From positions 1 to 36,464 of the forward strand of contig JAGTQD010000008.1 of the NCBI GenBank assembly GCA_018396405.1: 36,464 nucleotides of DNA. The letters run 5' to 3'. The translations under genes were made by a program, and so were the position numbers. The notes beneath the pieces were generated by a model. It was not told the origin of the DNA. It worked only from the letters and a program-made list of their open reading frames with translations, and did no database searches. Each line of letters opens with the position of its first letter. Position 1 is the first letter of the stretch. The stretch comes from Candidatus Bathyarchaeota archaeon (lineage in GTDB: Archaea > Thermoproteota > Bathyarchaeia > Bathyarchaeales > DTEX01). Of this stretch, positions 9,297-18,375 are shown piece after piece.

Positions 9297-11513
9297 CTAA
9301 AGCATTATCACCACATCTTTTCTCCTATATTTTGGGGTGACCTTCAATTGTCTTATTTTTCCATTTTGATAAATGCATTCAATAATGGTTTTGTAAGGTG
9401 CATGAAGCTTGAATCTTACATTCCAATTTTTTGGCCATGCTGGAAAAAGAATTATCTTATCGTTAACGCATTGAAGCAACATTGCTTGTAACGCTATCAT
9501 TCCAACATTCCCATGCGTTTGGTCAGGCACCCAATCAAAGTTTGGTCCCCAGAAAGCTGGAAACCTACAATATTTGTACCTATATTTGTCAGAGAAACGC
9601 TCTATAATAAGCTCCTGCGCCTCTAATGTTAAACCTAAATAGGCGGCTTGAATAACGTCCTGCTGCCAACCTTTATTGCCTTTAAAACGTCTGCTGAAAT
9701 ATGTTTCTTGAGCAACCTCAATATTTTCTCTACCAACCCCATAAATTCTAAATGGGAACACCGCGTAAAGTTCTGGGTTCTCGCAATTTCTTGGTTTGAC
9801 ATCTTTAATTTCTTGAGCTGGAGCAAGAATGCTTTTTCCATTTTCACTCTTAACTGGAATTGGGGGCATCTCCTCAAGCAAGCGTTGCCAAAATAATCTA
9901 TTATTTTCGTCTGAGATATGCGGAGGAAGGCGTAATAGCTTATTTAACACAAAAGTTAGGCCTGCAATGTCAGGTAGAGGATTAACACAATTCCACCACG
10001 TCTCTAATGCTTGCGATGGCTCAAAGCGGATTTTTCCATTTTCATCTCGCTGATGATGTTCATCGTAAAATTGAAGAATGGCATTTGCCAGTGGGAGTAA
10101 AATCTCCTTTGCGAATTTTTCGTCTAAAGTATAAAAATAGTAATCGAGCATCATTGCGATTAACTCGATGCCTCCTTCCCAATGATATCTAATGTAACCA
10201 TTCTCTACATAAGAGACATGTTTTCCTTCTCGTTTCCACCCGTAATTGTCGAGCGCGTATGCCCCCCAAAAATATAATGTTTCGGGAAAGTATGCCCCCC
10301 TATGACCAAAGTATATTCTGACTCTTGTCTCAGCCATCGGTAGTAAAGCCAAGTACATTCTAAATAATGGTTGCATCATATCAAAGTCGCCGGACTTTAG
10401 CATTGGCCAATAAATTAGGCGAGTGTTCTGAAACCAGTAAGGTCCACCCCATCTTCGGTAATCTGCATTAAGCCCCTTCTCTTCATGATCAAAAGTAAAA
10501 ATTGAACCATTAAATTTAATTGGATAAGCGCCCAAACCAGCAATAGCATTCATAAAGCGTTGCAGAATATAGCCACGCGTAACAATTTTACAGTTTTCAT
10601 CACCATCAATATAAATCCAGCTGCGTTTCCAGAATCTTCTCCACCATTTTCTGTGAGCAGTCCTTTTATCAATTAATCTTCTCTCCTTATCAGACTCAAC
10701 AAGAATCTTGAGTTTGTTTAACCATTCGTCGAGATCCTTAGTCTGAGCGGTAAGCAGGTAGATTGAAAGAAAATGCTTTTTCCTTGGCTTAACACTCTTT
10801 AGGGTTTTTTCGTTCTCCAGGATTAATCCTTCTGCTCTGATAAGTCCACCGAATGTTCTGTTAAGTAGTGGGTCCGGAAACCAGCGTGTTATCTCCTCTA
10901 AACCTTGATTAATCATCGTCTCCATATATATCGAGACATTGTTTCTATGGCACCATACTATACAATCCTTCATTTTGGAAGATAAAACCACGTCAGGATA
11001 TTCCTTTACTGGATGGGGTGCACCTCTCATTCCATAAGCGCTCTCAATTTCTTCCTTAGATAGTTCCCTTTCCCTATTTCGCCATAGTTCAAGAATAACC
11101 TCCATGTTAACCCTCTTATTAGAGCGAGCATTCAGTCTAATAACTGGCTGATCAACATCGACCCATATCAAAATGTTAATCTTCATTTCTTCTTTTACGC
11201 ATGAAATTTCAATTTCTCCCCTCGCTAAGTTTAAAATCTGGTTAAAAGATGAATAATTATTAAACGGATTTGGTGCAAATTTTATGCGTACTTTTCCAAC
11301 CTTCACTAATCTTGCATTTTCATCCCATGCATCAGTCTTACTTATATATAGAAGAAGATCACCTCCTTCCTCAACCCAAACATTAAGCCCTACATCACCG
11401 TTACCAAGAGGCATCGACTCAGAAGAAGATTTAGATGGTTTAGTCCATATTAGCAGTTTTCTTTCTAAGTCAAAAATCGATTCATCTATATTGTTCGAAT
11501 GAGACATCATCAT
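9297..11513 (-). CDS. DUF5703-type / GH95-like six-hairpin glycosidase
   Basis: N-terminal W-TKPSKSSSESMPLGNGDVGLNVWVEEGGDLLLYISKTDAWDENARLVKVGKVRIKF; alpha/alpha-barrel region with VPDQTHGNVGMIALQAMLLQ; C-terminal beta-sandwich. Starts ATGATGATG. Confidence 0.7.
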   Translation of the reverse strand: MMMSHSNNIDESIFDLERKLLIWTKPSKSSSESMPLGNGDVGLNVWVEEGGDLLLYISKTDAWDENARLVKVGKVRIKFAPNPFNNYSSFNQILNLARGEIEISCVKEEMKINILIWVDVDQPVIRLNARSNKRVNMEVILELWRNRERELSKEEIESAYGMRGAPHPVKEYPDVVLSSKMKDCIVWCHRNNVSIYMETMINQGLEEITRWFPDPLLNRTFGGLIRAEGLILENEKTLKSVKPRKKHFLSIYLLTAQTKDLDEWLNKLKILVESDKERRLIDKRTAHRKWWRRFWKRSWIYIDGDENCKIVTRGYILQRFMNAIAGLGAYPIKFNGSIFTFDHEEKGLNADYRRWGGPYWFQNTRLIYWPMLKSGDFDMMQPLFRMYLALLPMAETRVRIYFGHRGAYFPETLYFWGAYALDNYGWKREGKHVSYVENGYIRYHWEGGIELIAMMLDYYFYTLDEKFAKEILLPLANAILQFYDEHHQRDENGKIRFEPSQALETWWNCVNPLPDIAGLTFVLNKLLRLPPHISDENNRLFWQRLLEEMPPIPVKSENGKSILAPAQEIKDVKPRNCENPELYAVFPFRIYGVGRENIEVAQETYFSRRFKGNKGWQQDVIQAAYLGLTLEAQELIIERFSDKYRYKYCRFPAFWGPNFDWVPDQTHGNVGMIALQAMLLQCVNDKIILFPAWPKNWNVRFKLHAPYKTIIECIYQNGKIRQLKVTPKYRRKDVVIML

Positions 11514-11583
11514 TGATCCTTTTTAGTTAAGGAAATTCATCGATTTAATATTTTTGGAAAAAATCAGACCTTCATTGAGGAAA

Positions 11584-11592
11584 CTATAAATA
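11584..11592 (+). promoter_or_regulatory. Putative archaeal TATA box for the TIM-barrel isomerase
   Basis: CTATAAATA about 50 nt upstream of the start. Confidence 0.4.
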
Positions 11593-11638
11593 GTGCTAGG
11601 TAACTCCAAAAATAAAATGCACGGCTTGGTGATCTTTA

Positions 11639-12442
11639 TTGTTTAGATTGGCATGCTGTATGCGAGCTACCCCGGAAAACCTTGAGGTTCTCTCGAAACT
11701 TAACTTCTATGGTATAGAGATTCCAGCTTCCGTGCAATTAAATCCTTATATTATTTCTAAAGAAGAGCGAGAAAAAATAAGAAGCATGGTCGAATCTTTT
11801 GATCTCAAAATAGTTGCAGCAAACGTAATTTATCCGAGGGAGATGCGGCATGTCGCTGAAGATGAAAATGTTAGACAAAAAAGCATCGAATATACATGGA
11901 AGCTGGCGGAAGCAGCCGCCGATATAGATTGCAGGATACTAGTTTGGGGTTCATCTTTCGCAAGAAATATACCGCCAGATATGCCATTTGATGTTGGAAG
12001 AGAAAGAAATTTGGCGATTCTTAAAGAGGCTGAAAAAGCTGGACAAGAATATGGTGTTATATTCGCTATAGAACCACTTTCTAAAAGGGAAAGCAACTTT
12101 ATAAATACTGTTATAGAGGCATATGAGGTAGCGGAGTCAATAGGCGCGAATTATCTTATGGTTTTAGCTGACTTAAGACACATGATTCGAGAGGAAGAAA
12201 GCGTTCTCGATTCACTAAGAAAAGTCTCTAAACGTTTAGTGCATGTTCATATTGCTGATGAAAATTCACGTGTTCCAGGTAAAGGCGTATTAGACTTTAC
12301 CAAGATATTAAAGGTTCTAGAAGAAATAGGCTATAAAGGCTGTCTTTCGATTGAGTCCAGAATAGAAGGTAACGTTATGGAAGAACTTGCATTTGCCAAA
12401 AGATATCTTGAATCCTCATATGCTAAAATCTTTGCTCCTTAA
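11639..12442 (+). CDS. Sugar phosphate isomerase/epimerase family (xylose isomerase-like TIM barrel)
   Basis: FYGIEIPAS, AAADIDCRILVWGSS, FAIEPLSKRESNFINTVIEAYEVAESIG, LVHVHIADENSRVPGKGVLDFTKILKVLEEIGYKGCLSIE. TTG start preceded by GGTGATC. Confidence 0.85.
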   Translation: MFRLACCMRATPENLEVLSKLNFYGIEIPASVQLNPYIISKEEREKIRSMVESFDLKIVAANVIYPREMRHVAEDENVRQKSIEYTWKLAEAAADIDCRILVWGSSFARNIPPDMPFDVGRERNLAILKEAEKAGQEYGVIFAIEPLSKRESNFINTVIEAYEVAESIGANYLMVLADLRHMIREEESVLDSLRKVSKRLVHVHIADENSRVPGKGVLDFTKILKVLEEIGYKGCLSIESRIEGNVMEELAFAKRYLESSYAKIFAP

Positions 12443-12543
12443 TGCTGCCAAAATTAATTGTTTAGCTAAGAAAACAATTAGTTTATAATGCCCCATTATT
12501 TTTAGTCTCAAAAATTAATATATGTGATAAGGAAAGGATTATT

Positions 12544-12636
12544 ATGTTTCGTCTTTATGAAAAGACCAGCAAATACTCAAGTCCGAAAAATTTAAAAGAG
12601 ATAATTTTGAAAATATCTGGTGAGGAAGATCCATGA
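12544..12636 (+). CDS. Possible 30-aa micro-ORF (MFRLYEKTSKYSSPKNLKEIILKISGEEDP)
   Basis: ATG preceded by GGAAAGG; stop TGA overlaps the downstream ATG as ATGA. TATA-like AATTAATATATG lies upstream. Confidence 0.3.
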   Translation: MFRLYEKTSKYSSPKNLKEIILKISGEEDP

Positions 12637-14522
12637 AGAGAAAGTTCTCTCTATTATATATAACCCTATTGATAATCTTCTGTCTCCTCCTTTCGTCACA
12701 ATCTAACTTCTTTATGAAGGCACGAGGTACTCAGGGTTCATGGCCTTGCTTCATGAATAACTTAGCTAACACTGGGTATGCTGAAGAAGTCTCTCCACGA
12801 ACGGCGAACTTAATGTGGAATCGGACCGTGGGCAATATAGAGAGTGGATGTGCCATTTACAATAATTTTGTTTATGTCACTACAACAAATACTCAAGCAG
12901 TTTACGCATTAAATCTGGAGACAGGTGAAGTTATATGGTCTACTCCAATCGGAAGGACTATGCGTTGTGTTCCGGCTATTGCTGATGGAAAAGTGTTTGT
13001 TGCTGATGAAAGCGGATATATAATATGCCTAAATGCAAGTGATGGTAGTGTAATCTGGGAAATTCAGCTATCCTCTCAGTCTATATCACGCGCTCATCCA
13101 AAGGTTGTTGGAGGAATGGTTTTAATCGGTTGCTATGATGGGTATCTATATGCTCTTAATGCCTCACCAGTAAATATGCCTCTTGAGAATAGAATCATAT
13201 GGAAGTTTAAGACTGGTGGTCAGATAAGGGGCGCGCCAGCTATCGTGGATGGCAAGGTCTACATAGGGTCAAATGATGATTATATTTATTGCATTAGTCT
13301 CAGCAGTGGCGAGGAGATATGGAGGTTTAAGACTGGTGGAGATATTCGTGGGTCACCTACAGTTGCTTATGGTAAAGTTTACGTTGGATCATTTGATTGT
13401 TATGTTTATGCGTTTGACATGAATACTGGAAGAATGATATGGAATTTCACAACAGGAAATAGAGTTAGTGGGACCCCGGCAGCCGCTTACGGTAAGATTT
13501 ATATTGGATCACAAGATAACTGGATCTACTGTCTCGACGCCGAAACAGGAGCCTTAAAATGGAAATTTGAGACCAAAGGGCTTGAATATAATTCTCCAGC
13601 GGTCGCCAACGGACTCGTGTACATGGGTTCAAAGGATAAATCAATCTATTGCCTTAACGCCGAAACAGGAGAGCTTGTCTGGAAATATGAGACTGGAGGT
13701 GAGATTCGGGGTGCACCTGCAATTGTTAACGGTATACTTGTAGTCGGCTCGTTTGGTGATGGTAACGTCTACGCGTTCAGTGATGTTCCTGCCATCAATA
13801 AAACTCTAGTTGTTGAAGTTCTCTGGTCTGATGGTAGTGGGATAGCTGGAACTGAGGTTACCGTTAATAGCAAATCAGCCCTTACTAATTCTTCCGGTAT
13901 AGTTACCTTTACGCTTCCCATTGGATCATACAATCTGACGGTTAAACATAATGGACTCCTCCTTGTTTCAAGGAGTATAGATTTAAATGATAATATGAAA
14001 ATAACAATAAACGTGCCCAAGAAAATAACTCTTAATGTTGAAGTTCTTTGGACTGATGGAAGCGGAGTATCTGAAGCCATGGTTGAAATTGACAGCTTAT
14101 CAGCTTTCACAAATACTTCTGGAAAAGCTACATTCAGTCTCGATCCTGGGTTATATAATTTAACGATAAAGTATTTAGGATTTACTCTAGAATCCCGAAT
14201 AATAGAGCTTACAAAAGATACAACCATAGGCGTTATCAAAGATAAAGGACCCTTTGAGCTCATAGTAAGTCTAAGAAACCAGGTTGCGTATTTAGAGAGT
14301 GAGAGAAAAACCCTAGAAGAGCAAGTTAATAGCTTAACAAGCCAGGTTAACAGCCTAAATAATCAGATAGATAGCTTGAACAGTCAAATTAAAAGCTTGC
14401 AATCTCAAGTCGCAAATAATCTCTACATGGGGCTTGGAGCTGGCATAGTTATTGGATTGATAGTGGGAATAGGCATCGGCTTACTGATGTTTAAGAAGCC
14501 AAGCCTCCCTTCCACTCCTTAA
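12633..14522 (+). CDS. Secreted PQQ-like beta-propeller protein with two Ig-like repeats, coiled coil and C-terminal TM anchor
   Basis: Signal peptide; repeated VYIGSNDDYIYCISLSSGEEIWRFKTGG units; twin VEVLWSDGSG/VEVLWTDGSG domains; SLTSQVNSLNNQIDSLNSQIKSLQSQV coiled coil; NNLYMGLGAGIVIGLIVGIGIGLLMFKK. Confidence 0.88.
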   Translation: MKRKFSLLYITLLIIFCLLLSSQSNFFMKARGTQGSWPCFMNNLANTGYAEEVSPRTANLMWNRTVGNIESGCAIYNNFVYVTTTNTQAVYALNLETGEVIWSTPIGRTMRCVPAIADGKVFVADESGYIICLNASDGSVIWEIQLSSQSISRAHPKVVGGMVLIGCYDGYLYALNASPVNMPLENRIIWKFKTGGQIRGAPAIVDGKVYIGSNDDYIYCISLSSGEEIWRFKTGGDIRGSPTVAYGKVYVGSFDCYVYAFDMNTGRMIWNFTTGNRVSGTPAAAYGKIYIGSQDNWIYCLDAETGALKWKFETKGLEYNSPAVANGLVYMGSKDKSIYCLNAETGELVWKYETGGEIRGAPAIVNGILVVGSFGDGNVYAFSDVPAINKTLVVEVLWSDGSGIAGTEVTVNSKSALTNSSGIVTFTLPIGSYNLTVKHNGLLLVSRSIDLNDNMKITINVPKKITLNVEVLWTDGSGVSEAMVEIDSLSAFTNTSGKATFSLDPGLYNLTIKYLGFTLESRIIELTKDTTIGVIKDKGPFELIVSLRNQVAYLESERKTLEEQVNSLTSQVNSLNNQIDSLNSQIKSLQSQVANNLYMGLGAGIVIGLIVGIGIGLLMFKKPSLPSTP

Positions 14523-14585
14523 TTATTTCTCTTTTTAAAAAATCTTATACTTGTGAAGATATGTATGGTATTGAGGTGAAAACCG

Positions 14586-16103
14586 GTGAAACTTCACCGT
14601 CTAGTTATTCTCATCGTAATAGTTCTCATGGTCTTCTCTGTCTTATTTTTTCTTACAAAGATGCCAGTGAGCACACATGTAGAAACAGTAAGCTATGAGT
14701 GGTCATATAGAGGTTTTTCCGTTGGATATTTACTAGCTGAAAGAGAAGGTTTTGGTCGAAGTGTAACTGGTGGGCTTGGTGGTAAAGTTTATCATGTGAC
14801 TACGCTTGCTGAGAGCGGGCCGGGAAGTCTCAGGGATGCGGCTGAATCTAGTGAACCTCTCTGGATAGTGTTTGATGTTAACGGAACAATAAATCTCTCA
14901 AAACCAATAAACGTCAAATCACATAAAACGATTGATGGGAGGGGAGCTCAAATAACTATTTCTGGATACGGTTTTTCGATTAATGGCGCCTCAAATGTAA
15001 TAATTGTTAACCTACGTTTTGATACCGCTAAAGAGCCAGGTATAGACGCCATAGAAATTAGAGGTTCAAATAATGTGTGGATACATCACTGCGACATAAC
15101 AAATTATTCGGATGGCGGGATAGACATAGTTAGGCAATCAACTAATATAACAATTTCATGGTGTAGATTTTGGAATCATGACAAAGTTATGCTGATTGGC
15201 AATGATCCCTCGGCAACAGCTGATGAAGTAATATGTGTGACGCTTCACCATAATTTCTTCTTTAGGACTGTCCAACGGAACCCAAGGCTCAGATTTGGAA
15301 AAGTAGATGTCTACAATAATTATTATTATGGGTGGCAAGCTAGCGCTGCCATAGCGGTAGCAATGCATGGCCAAATATTGCTTGAAGCCAACATAATTGA
15401 GGCTGAGGATAGAAAAACCTTTATTTCTTCAACAGCTGGTTCAGATCCAGAAGAAGGATATATCAAGATGATTAACAATCTTCTCTTAAACGGTGCAGTT
15501 GCCAAGGAGAATAAACCTGAAAAAGTGTTTAGACGCGAAGATTATTATACAGCAAATATAGAGCCTGCGAGTGAAGCATTAAAGGAAAGGATAATGGCAT
15601 TCGCTGGAGTGGATTTTCCAGCTGAAGCGAGAATAATGAAGGATCACAAGCTTATTATGGAGGATTTTCGTTGGAAAGAAATTATGGGAGATCCAATAAA
15701 TGTGGGGGTATCAATAAAATTATACGCCATTGTTCCACCATATAGAAGCCCATCTGAGAAAGCGGTTATCTATGAGTGGAATTTTGGAGATGGAAATATT
15801 ATAGAAACAAAATCTTTCTCGATTTCTTATGTCTATAGCAGCCCAGGAAACTATACTCTTAAAGTATCTCTGAAGGATCAAAATGGTGTCCTACTAAAGA
15901 CAATTTATGCTAATGCTAGAGTGATAAGCTCGTCCTCTAATGGATTGAACTCAAGTTCAAGCACAGCGGATCGTGACATAGGCTCAGAAAATAATTTTTT
16001 CATACTTATATCAGTCATCTTGCTTTTCATTGCGGTGACAGCTATTTTTATGGCATCTTCTCGCAGAAAATATTGGTTTAGTAATCCTCGTTCAAGAACA
16101 TAA
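14586..16103 (+). CDS. PL1-type pectate lyase with PKD-like domain and C-terminal TM anchor
   Basis: GGLGGKVYHVTTLAESGPGSLRDA, KTIDGRGAQITI, VWIHHCDITNYSDGGIDI, NITISWCRFWNHDKVMLIG, LHHNFFFRTVQRNPRLRFGKVDVYNNYYYGW; PKD-like YEWNFGDGNIIETKSFSISYVYSSPGNYTLKVSLKD. GTG start. Confidence 0.9.
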   Translation: MKLHRLVILIVIVLMVFSVLFFLTKMPVSTHVETVSYEWSYRGFSVGYLLAEREGFGRSVTGGLGGKVYHVTTLAESGPGSLRDAAESSEPLWIVFDVNGTINLSKPINVKSHKTIDGRGAQITISGYGFSINGASNVIIVNLRFDTAKEPGIDAIEIRGSNNVWIHHCDITNYSDGGIDIVRQSTNITISWCRFWNHDKVMLIGNDPSATADEVICVTLHHNFFFRTVQRNPRLRFGKVDVYNNYYYGWQASAAIAVAMHGQILLEANIIEAEDRKTFISSTAGSDPEEGYIKMINNLLLNGAVAKENKPEKVFRREDYYTANIEPASEALKERIMAFAGVDFPAEARIMKDHKLIMEDFRWKEIMGDPINVGVSIKLYAIVPPYRSPSEKAVIYEWNFGDGNIIETKSFSISYVYSSPGNYTLKVSLKDQNGVLLKTIYANARVISSSSNGLNSSSSTADRDIGSENNFFILISVILLFIAVTAIFMASSRRKYWFSNPRSRT

Positions 16104-16193
16104 CAATCTCTAGGCAAATATTTGCTTTTCTGCTTTAACGCGTAATTTTTAAATAAGGAGTCTAAGGGATATTTATTAATGAGAGGGAGTCTC

Positions 16194-18359
16194 ATGTCTT
16201 ATGAAAAAGTTTACGTACCAGCCGTTACTAAGAAGGCGTTAGCATTAGCTCTTATAGGCATAGCTATCAGCGCCCTTATGTGGCCCGGTAAGAGTTTAGG
16301 CGTTGGAAGTAAACCCGTTCCAATGATAAGATATAGATTCCCCTATTCAACCGACGAGTATTGGTGGGAGGGCGGGCACTACTTTCAAGCCCTTCTAGGT
16401 TGCTTCTCCGTTGGGCTAGCTTTCATATTTGTCTGCGGTCTAGTGAACTACGGCGCATCGAAGGGATGGTGGAAAATAAAATTCTCAGGGCAGGAGCTGG
16501 CATTGATAATGGCACTAGTGCCACTAGGAGCAATATTTGGCGGTTCAGACTATTGGAACCCATGGGAGCAAACAACCATAATACAGGGTTTCGTACCCGG
16601 AGTAGTAACTGACAGTTCTTGGTGGAATCTTATTCCGCCAGTAGTTTTCGGTCCGAGAAGCGCATCGGTTTGGTCATATTGCTATGTGCCCGGAAAGCCA
16701 ATCAAGGGTACATATATGCCCTGGGAGATACCCTGGCTAGCTATATTACCAAACATGCTGATATTCTGGGTCTTCCTCATGCTTATGGTGATTTGCCTAA
16801 TGTGTGCGAGCGCACTAATGAGGTACATATGCATTAAGACCGAGTATTTAGCTTTTCCGTTCAATGAGGTTTACGGTGGCATCGTTAATCTTGCTAAAAT
16901 AGATGAGCAAACGAATAGGCCGGGAATGTTCTCGAAGCCATTTGTAATCGGATTTCTAGTATCTTTCTTATGGACATTTGCCTTTTGGGGCTTAGACCAA
17001 TGGATTATGCTGTTTAAGGGAGAGATATTTGATACATGGAAGGGGCGTCTACCTGATCCGAGAACATGGTATCCTACCGATACCCTTGCGTGGCCAGCGT
17101 ATGATTTTACGCTTCTCGATCTGCTGGACTGGTCACCGCTTTTCTTCCAAACTGGCTTATGGGAGATAGGCTGGGCATCGCTTATACCAATAAATGTTCT
17201 ATTGAGCGGTCTAATAGGTTTTGTCGCAATATATGTTGTTCTCCCGCCAGTTTGGGTCTATGTAGCCAATCAAACTCCGATGAATCCGAACACATCAGCC
17301 TTTGAGGCGATTAAGAGATTACAACGTGGCTATACATGGGGAGGCTTATGTACCGTGCCAATGTTTCTCGGAATGTGCTTGGCAATTATAGTAGCTATGA
17401 TCGTGAACAATTGGAGAGAGTCGCTTATAATCTTTAAGTCAATAGTTAAAGAACCCTTCAAGGAATTTGATGAGGATCGACCACTTCCCTATAGATGGCT
17501 ATGGTGGATAATGCTAGGCAGCTTTTTCTTATGGTTCCTTATGGGAATTTTCGTTTTCCAAATGATGCCAATACCACTATTGTTGTATGGCATCTTCATG
17601 GTTGTTACATATCTTGCTACAGGAAAAATAATCTCTGAATCAGGCGGTTGGCTAGGTTTCATGCAACCAAACTACTTCTCAGCCTTAAACTTCACAGGAG
17701 CTATGATTACATACCACTTTAACCTCCTGCCTACTGGTAATCTAGATACTAGTACCGTTACTACCCTCTGGTACATAGCTAGAAATCGATCCATTAATAA
17801 TTGGTTTGAAGTAGTGCCATGGTATACACTATATTCGTTAAAGATGAGTGAATCTCAAAATCTCAGAAGCCGGAAAATGCTATTAGCGCTGATCGTAGGG
17901 TTTGCTTTAGCCCTGATTATCAGCCCAATATTATATGAAATAGAAGTGGCGTATGCTCCCTATTCCGACGCGAGAGGAAGGGGCATCATTAACCTGATTA
18001 AGGATAACCTAAGTAGGGGCACTATTGAATCCACATATCAATGGACACAATACAGCAGGTACACATCTATCTCCTTACAGACAGTCGCAATATCTTTCGC
18101 TGTTATCTTAGCTCTCTCTATCCTGCAGCGATATATAAGCTTCTTAAGGTTCCTTAGCATTGGAGGCTTAATTACTGGAGTATGGGTTGGCTATACAATG
18201 TGGGCTTCATGGATAATAGCCCTTATTATCAAGATAATCGTACTTAGAGCTGGCGGCACAAAAATGTACGAAGAAAAGCTAAGGCCTCTATCATTAGGGT
18301 TCTTTGCGGGAGGACTGATAGCGTTCTTTCTTGCACAGGTGGGCTGGATGCTAAAGTAG
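16194..18359 (+). CDS. OPT-superfamily/DUF6785-like multi-TM membrane protein
   Basis: Many hydrophobic segments; FSGQELALIMALVPLGAIFGG; IKTEYLAFPFNEVYGGIVNLAK; C-terminal IIKIIVLRAGGTKMYEEKLRPLSLGFFAGGLIAFFL. Likely start ATG 16194 after GAGGGAG; ORF track starts at 16179. Confidence 0.65.
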   Translation: MSYEKVYVPAVTKKALALALIGIAISALMWPGKSLGVGSKPVPMIRYRFPYSTDEYWWEGGHYFQALLGCFSVGLAFIFVCGLVNYGASKGWWKIKFSGQELALIMALVPLGAIFGGSDYWNPWEQTTIIQGFVPGVVTDSSWWNLIPPVVFGPRSASVWSYCYVPGKPIKGTYMPWEIPWLAILPNMLIFWVFLMLMVICLMCASALMRYICIKTEYLAFPFNEVYGGIVNLAKIDEQTNRPGMFSKPFVIGFLVSFLWTFAFWGLDQWIMLFKGEIFDTWKGRLPDPRTWYPTDTLAWPAYDFTLLDLLDWSPLFFQTGLWEIGWASLIPINVLLSGLIGFVAIYVVLPPVWVYVANQTPMNPNTSAFEAIKRLQRGYTWGGLCTVPMFLGMCLAIIVAMIVNNWRESLIIFKSIVKEPFKEFDEDRPLPYRWLWWIMLGSFFLWFLMGIFVFQMMPIPLLLYGIFMVVTYLATGKIISESGGWLGFMQPNYFSALNFTGAMITYHFNLLPTGNLDTSTVTTLWYIARNRSINNWFEVVPWYTLYSLKMSESQNLRSRKMLLALIVGFALALIISPILYEIEVAYAPYSDARGRGIINLIKDNLSRGTIESTYQWTQYSRYTSISLQTVAISFAVILALSILQRYISFLRFLSIGGLITGVWVGYTMWASWIIALIIKIIVLRAGGTKMYEEKLRPLSLGFFAGGLIAFFLAQVGWMLK

Positions 18360-18375
18360 CTATGGAGAGGTGGAT

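Noticed and set aside
9635-9877. 80-aa same-strand out-of-frame ORF within the DUF5703-type gene, and other 60-115 aa overlapping ORFs
   Set aside because: Alternate-frame shadows of long ORFs with recognisable domains; no independent support.
13195-13780. Tandem repetitive DNA resembling a repeat array
   Set aside because: Explained by degenerate beta-propeller repeats in protein; not a CRISPR or satellite.
13769-14263. 164-aa antisense ORF inside the propeller/Ig-like gene
   Set aside because: Low-complexity Ser/Thr/Leu shadow of a clear coding frame with repeats; no start context or domain signal.
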